Source of the DNA: Corydoras sp. C115 | Taxonomy: Eukaryota > Chordata > Actinopteri > Siluriformes > Callichthyidae | DNA length: 64,000 nucleotides | Direction of reading: 5' to 3' | Assembly: GCA_019802505.1 (NCBI GenBank) | Contig: JAFMOC010000072.1 | Span: 832,501 to 896,500, forward strand | Shown here: positions 11,801-19,900 of the stretch, piece by piece | How the letters are laid out: the number at the start of each line of letters is the position of its first letter | Numbering within the stretch: the first letter of the stretch is position 1 | Translations under genes and position numbers: made by a program | Notes under the pieces: model-generated | Databases searched by the model: none | Seen by the model: only the letters and a program-made list of their open reading frames with translations | Told to the model about the DNA's origin: nothing

Positions 11801-12957
11801 AACTTAATAGCACTTCATTGCAGAGAAACTCTCAGTCTTACCCTTTAACCCTGAGCGTTTATAGTTATTTAGTTGTAAGAACTATAAGACACACAGTATG
11901 TAACACAGTATGGATTACTTTTTAATAAAATGAGCACAGGGCGGCACGGTGGTTTAGTGGTTTAGCATGTTCTCCTCTCAGCGCTAGGGATTCCCGGTTC
12001 GAATCCCCATCTGGGTGGAGTTTCCATGTTCTCTCCGTGTCCGCGTGGGTTTCCTCCGGGTTCTCCAGTTTGCTCCCACAGTCCAAAAACATGGATCAAG
12101 GTCAATTGAGTTCTCCAAATTGCCCCATATAGAGTGTGTCTGTGTGAGTGAGTGTGTGCCCAGCGATGGATTGGAGCCCTGTCCTGGGTCTATCTGCCCA
12201 GCACCCGATACGTTCTCCCCTGGATGGGCATGGGGAACCCCACCGCGACCCTAATAGAGACAAAGCGGAAGATAATGAATGAATGAACGTATCAAATAAT
12301 TCTCTTGAAATATATTCCTCTGGAACCTGCGATACAGAGACGAGAACAGAGAGAGAACACAAAGAGGGTCTGAAAAAACATTAAACAATCTTTAAATATA
12401 CTTCATAAAAACAAACAGGGCGGCACGGTGACTTAGTGGTTTAGCATGTTCTCCTCTCAGCACTAGGGATTCCCGGTTCGAATCCCCATCTGGGTGGAGT
12501 TTCCATGTTCTCCCCGTGTCCGTGTGGGTTTCCTCCGGGTTCTCCGGTTTGCTCCCACAGTCCAAAAACATGGATCAAGGTCAATTGAGTTCTCCAAATT
12601 GCCCCATATAGAGTGTGTCTGTGTGAGTGAGTGTGTGCCCAGCGATGGATGGGTGCCCTGTCCTGGGTGTATCTGCCCAGCGTCCGAGACGTTCTCCCCT
12701 GGACATGGGGAACCTTAATAGAGGATAAAGTGGATGATAATGGATGGAATGAAAAACAAACATAGTAAACAAACAGTGGTGATTGCCCCGCTTGCTTCCT
12801 CATGCTGAGCGCTGCACTGTACCGATCTTTGAAGTCTGATTAATTTAAAGGTAATTAGTTTAATTATTAGTCCTCCCACCTGATAAGTAATTTTGGGTCC
12901 GAGTGTCGGATGAAATTCACTAAAGAAGATGCACTCGATCCGCCGGGTGGAACCCAT
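2829..12957 (-). CDS. nprl2: GATOR1 complex subunit NPRL2 (11 coding exons)
   Basis: NPRL2 pairs with NPRL3 and DEPDC5 in GATOR1, the GTPase-activating complex that turns off RagA/B and so mTORC1 at the lysosome when amino acids are low. Exons by splice phase, in transcript order: 12880-12957, 11374-11465, 10713-10881, 10519-10627, 8255-8391, 7822-7919, 7708-7744, 7526-7619, 6810-6924, 2976-3118, 2829-2896 (stop). They join in frame to 379 aa (human 380), with GT-AG introns throughout. The ATG at 12957 gives MGSTRRIECIFFSEFHPTLG, the family N-terminus; an in-frame ATG at 13014 would add 19 residues unlike the family. The arginine finger region is intact (YSRN, Arg78). The protein ends NIIICWK as in other vertebrates. 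All introns hold SINEs. Intron 1 (11466-12879) carries a second copy of the exon 2 acceptor and 38 nt of exon 2 at 12289-12418. Confidence 0.96.
3222..3567 (-). mobile_element. SINE, full length
   Basis: Full-length copy in nprl2 intron 9, minus orientation (same strand as the gene), ending in the complete tRNA-like head. Confidence 0.9.
3591..3934 (-). mobile_element. SINE, full length
   Basis: Second full-length copy, separated from the previous one only by a short ATT repeat, in the same orientation. Confidence 0.9.
4139..5529. mobile_element. Solo LTR with 5-bp target duplication
   Basis: A 1381-bp unit (4144-5524) starts TGTTACGGT and ends ACCGTAACA, a perfect 9-bp inverted terminal repeat with TG...CA ends. 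It is flanked by the direct repeat GATGA (4139-4143 and 5525-5529). A TTTTTAAG TATA-like stretch near 5030 and an AATAAA near 5430 fit a U3-R-U5 plan read on the plus strand. No gag, pol or primer-binding site is present, so this is a solo LTR left by recombination. A 5-bp duplication fits Gypsy-type or ERV-type elements. The U3 part holds a 40-bp minisatellite. It lies in nprl2 intron 9. Confidence 0.85.
4285..4895. repeat. 40-bp minisatellite inside the solo LTR
   Basis: About 15 tandem copies of a 40-bp unit (core GTGTCATGTCCTGCGTTGTT), with small changes such as GGTCACA to GTTCACA. The period is exact over most of the array. The 40-bp period is not a multiple of three, so the open frame across it is not a protein repeat. 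Confidence 0.95.
5596..5842 (+). mobile_element. SINE, old diverged copy
   Basis: The tRNA-like head and core are recognisable but strongly diverged and shortened. It lies just before a younger copy. Confidence 0.7.
5856..6203 (-). mobile_element. SINE with 12-bp target duplication
   Basis: Full-length copy flanked by ATGAGATGTTAT at 5844-5855 and 6204-6215. Confidence 0.92.
6247..6549 (+). mobile_element. SINE, slightly shortened
   Basis: Head lacks part of the A-box region. The core and a (GAAT)n tail are present. Confidence 0.85.
6564..6788 (+). mobile_element. SINE with internal deletion
   Basis: Head and tail are present but much of the core is missing. The target duplication TAATTATAAATG is intact at 6552-6563 and 6789-6800, so the deletion is internal and not a truncated insertion. 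Confidence 0.88.
7135..7487 (+). mobile_element. SINE, full length
   Basis: Complete copy in nprl2 intron 8, opposite to the gene, ending (GAAT)n about 40 bp from exon 8. Confidence 0.9.
8482..9280 (-). mobile_element. SINE split by a retroposon
   Basis: The tail piece (8482-8533) and the rest (8946-9280) belong to one insertion. The outer target duplication GTTTAAAATC sits at 8472-8481 and 9281-9290. A second element lies between the two parts. Confidence 0.82.
8535..8945 (+). mobile_element. Retroposon 3' end nested in a SINE
   Basis: The insert is flanked by copies of TTTATCCTCTATTAGGGT, consistent with a target duplication of SINE sequence. It carries motifs common in fish retroposon tails (CCTCAAGGTTTCTTCCTT; GTAAAGCTGCTTAGTGACAA; a final AATAAATTACTTGAGCTTGA). 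No open reading frame. Class uncertain (LINE or LINE-dependent SINE). Confidence 0.55.
9350..9665. repeat. Unclassified teleost repeat, split by an insertion
   Basis: The left part (AGGGGTGTCAAACTCAATTG... to about 9430) and the right part (TGCTTTCTGAACATGAATAG, 9643-9662) are the two sides of a repeat seen again at 13993-14070 and 14400-14420. Here the gap holds a tRNA-like element. Confidence 0.5.
9437..9633 (-). mobile_element. tRNA-like SINE with LINE-type tail
   Basis: On the minus strand it has a tRNA-like head (GGTAGCTTGGTGGTTAGGG) and ends in the GTAAGTCACTTTGAATAAAAGC-type tail that is also seen on the LINE fragment at 20526-20993. A different family from the abundant SINE. Confidence 0.65.
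9790..10133 (-). mobile_element. SINE, full length
   Basis: Flanked by GCAAAAAACAT and GCAAAAAAACAT, a target duplication differing by one A. Confidence 0.88.
10928..11234 (+). mobile_element. SINE
   Basis: Near-complete copy in nprl2 intron 2. The head is slightly damaged and the CA-rich region shortened. Confidence 0.87.
11300..11362. repeat. (TATAGTTAG)n tandem repeat
   Basis: Short tandem units of TAGTATAGT type directly downstream, in the transcript sense, of the nprl2 exon 2 donor. Confidence 0.8.
11428..11553 (-). repeat. Original copy of duplicated nprl2 exon 2 acceptor region
   Basis: Contains the first 38 nt of exon 2 (11428-11465), its acceptor and intronic flank up to the start of a SINE. 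Near-identical to 12289-12418. Confidence 0.9.
11554..11794 (+). mobile_element. SINE, 3'-truncated duplicate
   Basis: Head and core only, stopping abruptly at CCTGTCCTGGGTG. The same intron flank precedes the complete copy at 12418, so this is best read as a duplicate of that insertion. Confidence 0.82.
11939..12288 (+). mobile_element. SINE, full length
   Basis: Complete copy. Its tail abuts the duplicated nprl2 exon 2 fragment at 12289 with no spacer, placing it at a duplication breakpoint. Confidence 0.9.
12289..12418 (-). pseudogene. Partial duplicate of nprl2 exon 2 with splice acceptor
   Basis: Duplicate of 11428-11553. It carries 38 nt of exon 2 (12289-12326; VPEEYISRELFD plus 2 nt), the CAG acceptor and about 90 bp of upstream intron. 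I see one substitution and one 4-bp insertion against the original. No donor follows. In the transcript it precedes the true exon 2. If used, it would join exon 1 in frame and read into SINE sequence to a stop near 12102. Confidence 0.88.
12418..12751 (+). mobile_element. SINE with 11-bp target duplication
   Basis: Flanked by AAAAACAAACA at 12407-12417 and 12752-12762, marking it as the original insertion whose 5' part was copied to 11554. Confidence 0.9.
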
Positions 12958-13039
12958 GACCGACTCACGTGAAGCTGCCTGCAGTGCGGCGCGAGCGCTC
13001 CCCCATGGAGACACATTTCAAAATACGAGTTACGGACTG

Positions 13040-13323
13040 GCGGCAAAGTGGTTTAGCATGTTCTCCTCTCAGCACTAGGGATTCCCGGTTCGAATCCCCA
13101 TCTGGGTGGAGTTTCCATGTTCTCCCCGTGTCCGCGTGGGCTTCCTCCGGGTTCTCCGGTTTCCTCCCACAGTCCAAAAACATGGATCAAGTCAACTGAG
13201 TTCTCCAAATTGCCCCATATAGAGTGTGTCTGTGTGAGTGAGTGTGTGCCCAGCGATGGATTGGCGCCCTGTCCTGGGTCTATCTGCCCAGCGTCCGAGA
13301 CGTTCTCCCCTGGATGGGCATGT
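13040..13323 (+). mobile_element. SINE, tail replaced by a second SINE
   Basis: Head and core run to GATGGGCATG, then jump directly into the B-box of another copy at 13324: a chimeric junction lacking tail and target duplication. Confidence 0.82.
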
Positions 13324-13612
13324 GGATCCCGGTTCGAATCCCAATCTGGGTGGAGTTTCCTTGTTCTCCTCATGTCTGCATAGGTTTCCTCATGGTTCTC
13401 CGGTTTCCTACAGTCCAAAAACATGGATCAAGGTCAATTGAATTCGTCAAATTGCCCCACATAAAGTGTGTGAGTGAGTGTGTGCCCAGCGATTGATTGG
13501 CGCCCTGTCCTGGGTCTATCTGCCCAGCGCCCGAGACGTTCTCCCCTGGATGGGCATGGGGAACCCCACCGCGACCCTAATAGAGGATAAAGCGGAAGAT
13601 AATGAATGAATG
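13324..13612 (+). mobile_element. SINE, headless copy in tandem
   Basis: Starts at CCCGGTTCGAATCCC and runs to the (GAAT)n tail. Together with the previous entry it looks like recombination between two SINEs. Confidence 0.82.
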
Positions 13613-13670
13613 GAAGGATTGAACTCAATGTTGTGACGTCATCGATGTAGACAGCGCTATTAACACAAAT

Positions 13671-13984
13671 CCATCCATTCATTCATTATCTCCCGCTTTA
13701 TCCTCTATTAGGGTCGCGGTGCGGTTCCCCATGCCCATCCAGGGGAGAACGTCTCGGGCGCTGGGCAGATACACCCAGGACAGGGCGCCAATCCATCGCT
13801 GGGCACACACTCACTCACACAGACACACTCTATATGGGGCAATTTGAAGAACTCAATTGACCTTGATCCATGTTTTTGGACTGTAGGAAACCGGAGAACC
13901 CGGAGGAAACCCACGCAGACATGAGAAGAACATGGAAACTCCACCCAGATTGGGATTCGAACCGGGAATCCCTAGTGCTGAGAG
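13671..13984 (-). mobile_element. SINE, head truncated
   Basis: Tail and core present. The copy ends at GCTGAGAG, where the unclassified repeat begins. Confidence 0.85.
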
Positions 13985-13992
13985 TACCTAAA

Positions 13993-14420
13993 GCAGGGGT
14001 GTCAAACCCAATCGCACCGGGGGCCAAAACTCGAAGCACACTTCAGGTCGCAGACCGAACAGGATTTTTGATTATTGATTATTGAACACACTACTGAACA
14101 AACTCCTCTCAGCTCTAGGGATTCCCGGTTCAAATCCCCATCTGGGTGGAGTTTCCATGTTCTCCCCGTGTCTGCGTGGGTTTCCTCTGGGTTCTCCGGT
14201 TTCCTCCCACAGTTCAAAAACACTGATGAAGTCTATTGAATTCTCCAAACTACCCCATATAAACTGTGTGAGTGAGTGTGTGCCCAGCGATGGATTGGCG
14301 CCCTGTCCTGGGTCTATCTGCCCAGCGCCCGAAACGTTCTCCCCTGGTAGAAGATGAAGCGAAAGATAATGGATGGATGGATGAACACACTAAAAGGAAA
14401 TGTTTTCTGAACATGAATAG
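13993..14420. repeat. Second copy of the unclassified teleost repeat, split by a SINE
   Basis: Left part AGGGGTGTCAAACCCAATCG... to about 14070 and right part around TTTTCTGAACATGAATAGTG match the repeat at 9350-9665. A SINE interrupts this copy. Confidence 0.5.
14103..14384 (+). mobile_element. SINE, head truncated
   Basis: Begins at CTCCTCTCAGCTCTAGGG and ends in a (GGAT)n tail. Confidence 0.83.
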
Positions 14421-14496
14421 TGTAACGACGATGACGGACAGAGCCCGCGTTCCCCCTTATGGTCCCATGCTGCAGGGCATGCCGGGAAAGCCATTT

Positions 14497-14655
14497 GTGG
14501 GGCAAACTCACACAGCCAATTTACCTTGAATCCCTGTTTTTGGACTGCGGGAGGGAACCAGAGAACCCGATAAACCCACGCTGTCACGGGGAGAACATGA
14601 AACCTGCCCCAGATCGGGATTCGAACCTGAATCTCCAGTTCTGAGAGGTGAACAC
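14497..14655 (-). mobile_element. SINE fragment, old
   Basis: Core and head recognisable but strongly diverged, with the tail missing. Confidence 0.7.
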
Positions 14656-14656
14656 G

Positions 14657-14880
14657 TCCATGTCACTTTTCTCCTGGTTCTTTCACTTTCCTCCCACAGT
14701 CTATAAACATGGATTTAAGGTGAACTGGCTGCTCTAAATTGCCCCTATATAGTGTGTTCCCAATAATGAATTGGCAGTGTCCTTGGTATATCTGCTCAGC
14801 GCCTGAAACGTTCTCCCTTGGATGGGCACTGAAAACCCTCCCACAACACTATTAAAGGATTAAGCTGAAGATAATGAGAT
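14657..14880 (+). mobile_element. SINE fragment, old
   Basis: Core to tail present, diverged. Inverted relative to the fragment just before it. Confidence 0.7.
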
Positions 14881-14909
14881 GAGTAATTATATATATATAT
14901 ACCAAAACC

Positions 14910-15260
14910 GGCGGCACGGTGGCTTAGTGGTTTAGCACGTTCTCCTCTCAGCACTAGGGATTCCCGGTTCGAATCCCCATCTGGGTGGAGTTTCCATGTT
15001 CTCCTCGTGTCCGCGTAGGTTTCCTCCGGGTTCTCCGGTTTCCTCCCACAGTCCAAAAACATGGCTCAAGTCAATTGAATTCTCCAAATTGCCCCATATA
15101 GAGTGTGTCTGTGTGAGTGAGTGAGTGTGTGCCCAGCGATGGATTGGCGCCCTGTCCTGGGTGTATCTGCCCAGCGCCCGAGACGTTCTCCCCTGGATGG
15201 GCATGGGGAACCCCACCGCGACCCTAATAGAGGATAAAGCAGAAGATAATGAATGAATGA
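14910..15260 (+). mobile_element. SINE, reference full-length copy of the family
   Basis: A good model copy, about 350 bp. The tRNA-derived head (GGCGGCACGGTGGCTTAGTG, then a GGTTCGAATCC B-box) is followed by a core shared with V-SINE/DANA elements (TCCTCCGGGTTCTCCGGTTT and CCCACAGTCCAAAAACATGG). Then come a TGTGTGAGTGAGTG stretch, a family-specific 3' part and a (GAAT)n tail. The target duplication ATATACCAAAACC flanks it. It encodes no protein; the head is a pol III promoter relic by family knowledge. Confidence 0.93.
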
Positions 15261-15469
15261 ATATACCAAAACCTTCTGTTCATTTTGAACGTGTCAAAAT
15301 ATTTACTGATTTGACAATATATAAAGAACATTAAGCCAAACAGCAAAGATTTGGAGAACAAATTCGCTATATGTACGTAATATTTTACTAAACTTTATTG
15401 TATGTAATGTGTTTTTTTTTTTAAAACTCAGGGCTTTTATTAAACAGACATTCAACTAGTTCTATTCGC

Positions 15470-15720
15470 TGTATACGACTTCCCAAAGCAAGACTTTTAC
15501 GACGGCCTCGTTTCATATAGCATACTCGTGGACTAACTAGTGGCCTACAACAGCGCCGTTACTGTCCTTACAAAGCACGCTATATAGTATAGTGGACACC
15601 GCTTTGGGACGCAGCCGAGCTCAGCTGTGTAGCACGTTGTAACGAGCCGGCTTCGTGTTAGTGCATTAACTTGGTGATTTATTTAGTCTTCGTTAATTAA
15701 CGGTTAGTAATGTATTTGCT
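15470..15720 (+). promoter_or_regulatory. Candidate thumpd3 promoter / noncoding first exon
   Basis: The least repetitive, relatively CG-containing stretch upstream of the thumpd3 coding exon (for example ACGCAGCCGAGCTCAGCTG near 15610). The coding exon at 16919 opens after an acceptor, so a 5' noncoding exon must lie upstream. Its exact position is inferred. Confidence 0.3.
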
Positions 15721-15862
15721 TCTTGGTGTTACTTTTAATTTACATTCACGAAACGATACGAGAATAAGTGACGGCTGTGCTACAAAATTAAGCGAGCTAG
15801 CTGTTTAGCACCCAGCTGCACTTTTCAGGCTGGTTTTAATTCTGACGTCAAGATTCCTGTTA

Positions 15863-16228
15863 ATTATTCATTCATTCATTAATTCATTCATTCATTATCT
15901 CCCGCTTTATCCTCTATTAGGGTCGCGGTGGGGTTCCCCATGCCCATCCAGGGGAGAACGTCTCGGGCGCTGGGCAGATACACCCAGGACAGAGGGGCAA
16001 TCTATCACTGGACTCACACTCACACACAGACACACTCTATATGGGGCAATTTGGAGAACTCAATTGACTTGAGCCATGTTTTTGAACTGTGGGAGGAAAC
16101 CGGAGAACCCGGAGGAAACCCACGCAGACACGGGGAGAACATGGAGACTCCACCCGGATGGGGATTCGAACCGGGAATCCCTAGTGCTGAGAGGAGAACG
16201 TGCTAAACCACTAAGCCACCGTGCCGCC
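15863..16228 (-). mobile_element. SINE, first of a tandem pair
   Basis: Full-length copy with AGATTCCTGTTA on both sides (15851-15862 and 16229-16240). Confidence 0.92.
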
Positions 16229-16240
16229 AGATTCCTGTTA

Positions 16241-16596
16241 TTCATTCATTCATTCATTCATTATCTCCCACTTTATCCTCTATTAGGGTCGCGGTGGGGT
16301 TCCCCATGCCCATCCAGGGGAGAACGTCTCGGGCGCTGGGCAGATAGACCCAGGACAGGGCGCCAATCCATCGCTGGGCACACACTCACTCACACAAACA
16401 CACTCTATATGGGGCAATTTGGAGAATTCAATTGACTTGAGCCATGTTTTTGGACTGTGGGAGGAAACCGGAGAACCCGGAGGAAACCCACGCAGACATG
16501 GGGAGAACATGGAGACTCCACCCAGATGGGGATTCGAACCGGGAATCCCTAGCGCTGAGAGGAGAACGTGCTAAACCACTAAGCCACCGTGTCTCC
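16241..16596 (-). mobile_element. SINE, second of a tandem pair
   Basis: Full-length copy flanked by the second and third copies of the same AGATTCCTGTTA (16229-16240, 16597-16608). Confidence 0.92.
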
Positions 16597-16922
16597 AGAT
16601 TCCTGTTAATAAAACATAATTATGTAATGAAATAAAAGTAACTTCATTCGTTTTGAGTAATGCTTTTTATAATTCGCCAAATGAACGTAAATCTGTTGTC
16701 ACATTTATCTCTCTGTGTATTAAAGACGTCTTATAATTCATACAGTACAGAAGAATCCATGTGACTTGTAATTTAATCCTGGAGTGACGTTTAAAACGTC
16801 AGTTGTTACAAGTTAAACACGCCACTAGTTGGCGCTGTAAGAAAATGAAAGGTCTTTCCAGAAGCCCTGATGATGCTCCTCTAAATTCTGAGCATCTGTG
16901 ATTCTTGTATTGTTCTAGATTG

Positions 16923-16946
16923 ATGTCCGCACTGAAACTGTTCTGA
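16923..16946 (+). promoter_or_regulatory. Short uORF overlapping the thumpd3 start
   Basis: ATG at 16923 encodes seven residues and stops at TGA 16944-16946, whose last base is the first base of the inferred thumpd3 ATG (TGATG). A candidate for termination-reinitiation control; inferred only. Confidence 0.4.
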
Positions 16947-19900
16947 TGGACGACTGCAGCAGGACCGAGGTGGCTGCAGAGGATCCCAATGACGCCGTGG
17001 AGTCTCTAGAAAATTTCTCTTTTACTATAGGTGCAACAGTTCCCACAGGGTTCGAGTACACCGCCGCCGAGGAGGTGCAGGAGAAAATAGGAGCCAGTGC
17101 CAGAGTCAGCAAAGACCGAGGCAGGATTTATTTTGAGATAACTACAGAGAAACTACCTCAGGTACCACAGGAACCTCGGGTCTCATGGACCTTTTATAAT
17201 GTTTTGTATTTTCATGTATTAAAGCTGTTTAGCATGTTCTCCTCTCAGCACTAGGGAGTCCCGGTTCGAATCCCAATCTGGGTGGAGTTTCCATGTTCTC
17301 CCTGTGTCCACGTGGGTTTCCTCCAGGTTCTCCGGTTTTCTCCCACAGTCCAAAAACATGGATCAAGGACAATTGAGTTCTCCAAATTGCCCCAAAATAT
17401 AGAGTGTGTATGCGTGAGTGAGTGTGTGCCCAGTGATAGATTGCCCCCTGTCCTGGGTGTATCTTCCCAGCGCCCAAAGCTTTCTCCCCTGGATGAGCAT
17501 GGGGAACCCCCCCCCCCCCCCTCAAATTTATTTTGAGATAACTACAGAGAAACTACCTCAGGTACCACAGGAACCTCGGGTCTTATGGACCTTTTATAAT
17601 GTTTTGTATTTTCATGTATTAAAGCTGTTTAGCATGTTCTCCTCTCAGCACTAGGGATTCCCGGTTCGAATCCCAATCTGGGTGGAGTTTCCATGTCCTC
17701 CCCGTGTCCACGTGGGTTTCCTCCGGGTTCTCCGGTTTCCTCCCACAGTCCAAAAACATGGATCAAGGACAATTGAGTTCTCCAAATTGCCCCAAAATAT
17801 ATAGTGTGTCTGTGTGAGTGAGCGAGTGCCCGGTGATAGATTGGCGCCCTGTCCTGGGTGTATCTGCCCAGCGCCCAAAACGTTCTCCCCTGGATGGGCA
17901 TGGGGAACCCCCTTCCCCCCCCCGCAACCCTAATAGAGGATAAAGCGGAAGAAGGATGGAAATCTTGATCCATGACAGGTTAACATATAGAAAGTTTTCA
18001 ATACCTAAAAACATTCATTATCTTGTGCTTAATCCTCTACCCTGGAGTGGGGGGGGTGTGTTCCACATGCCATCCAGGGTACAACTTCTCAGGCGCTCAC
18101 ACAAACACACACTTAATGCGGCAAATGCGGAGGAAATCGGAGAACCCGGAGGAAACCCCAGCGCTGAGAGACCTACCTCAATGTTTCAGTCCGACCTGAA
18201 ACATTATACTGTATTAAGTATAAATCAACTAGAACAATAATATTGAACATTGGCATTAAGATATTGGAATTTTTTCAAACATACATAAAATAAACACTTT
18301 CATCATTTTCATACCATATTTCACTATATATACTATATATCAGCTAACGCGTCATTTATTCCTGACTTTTTCAACTTTGGAGACTTTACAATTAGTCATT
18401 TTTTTAAGACATAATGGCTGAATGTTCTCATACTCACTCTAACACTTGCAGAAGATTAAATGGCTAAAAAAACATCCTTTCATAACACTTTATGGTTATT
18501 CACAGCCTGTTTTAACTCATTTTAAACCCCGTATGAAACTTTTCATAGGTTTAGTTATTTAGCTTTTTTTAAACTATGAACTAAGGACCTGTTCATTCAC
18601 TGGTTCTAAAGTTAGTGTTACTGTAACTGATATACTGATATACTGATACTGTACCTGATATAATACTGTACATCCTCCTGGGAACTGAGAAATAAAAGTG
18701 TCAGATTAAAATAGAGCTTACAATTTAGATTTCTTTTATTCATTTTTATTCATTTTTATAGTATGTCCATTGAAGTGGACAAAAAAACAATTTTCATATT
18801 AAAAGCGAGCCAGGCTTTAAATATGAAAGTTCACCCATTTGCTTGTAGAGTCATAACAAGGTCACTCATACTAACAATCCAGTTTAGTATGAAAGTCGAA
18901 ATAAATGTAAAAAAAAAATAAAAATGAACTGGAATGCCTTTTGCTCGCAATGTAAAATCACTATATATTTGACATAATTTTCCTCCTTCCATAAAATGAA
19001 TAAAATTGATTAAATAAAATGGATCCCACTCATCAGTTCCCCTTTTTTTTTCAGGTTCACCATTTAAAGTCTGTGGACAATCTGTTTGTGGTGGTTCATC
19101 AATATGACAACTATCAGTTCAAAGACACAAAGGTAAACATTTCACATTGATCATAAGCTTTATTTTTCTGTTTTTAGTACTGCAAACACTTAAATTATTA
19201 TGGATTAACCTTTCTTAAAATTTCTTAACAGGAAGAAGCATTGCAAGATCTGCAAGAGCTGGCTCCTGTACTGCCTTGGTCTAATGCCTTGGACGTCTGG
19301 AAACTAAACAACTCTCTTAAGAAGAAAAGAAGTCGCAAACGAGGAGCTGCTGCCCCCAAACCGAAGCTTGCCAGTGAGGTGTCTGAACCCGAAAAGCTCT
19401 GTGTTGACCCAGAGACTCTTCAGAGAGAAGGGACACGAGAAAATGATCACTTTGAACAGGACCCAGAAATCCAAGCTGTGGAGGTTAAGCCATTAAAGTT
19501 CCGTGTGACGTGTAACAGAGCCGGAGACAAGCACAGCTTCACCTCAAATGATGCCGCTCGAGACTTTGGTGGTGCTGTGCAGGAGTTCTTTCAGTGGAAG
19601 GCGGACATGACCAAGTTTGATGTGGAAGTAAGTGATTTTAGTAGTCTGTATGGTTTAGTGCTCTGTTTAAACTCATCACTAATCTTTAAATGTATCTCTA
19701 AATTTATTTTGAATTAGGTTCTGTTGAACATCCACAACAATGAGGTAGTGATTGGCATCGCTCTTACAGAGGAGAGTCTGCACAGGAGAAACATCACTCA
19801 TTTCGGACCCACTACCCTGCGTTCAACACTGGCCTATGGCATGCTCAGGTCTGTCATTACCATTATCTGCGTTACTTACACTGTCATGCATAAGTATAAA

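Larger units (their letters stand above)
12958..16918. other. Region between divergent nprl2 and thumpd3
   Basis: Holds SINE clusters (listed separately) and unique sequence at about 15270-15850. No protein gene seen. Confidence 0.6.

Noticed and set aside
14910..14980. Functional tRNA gene
   Set aside because: A- and B-box-like sequences are present, but they are the head of a roughly 350-bp SINE repeated across the window, without a plausible cloverleaf end.
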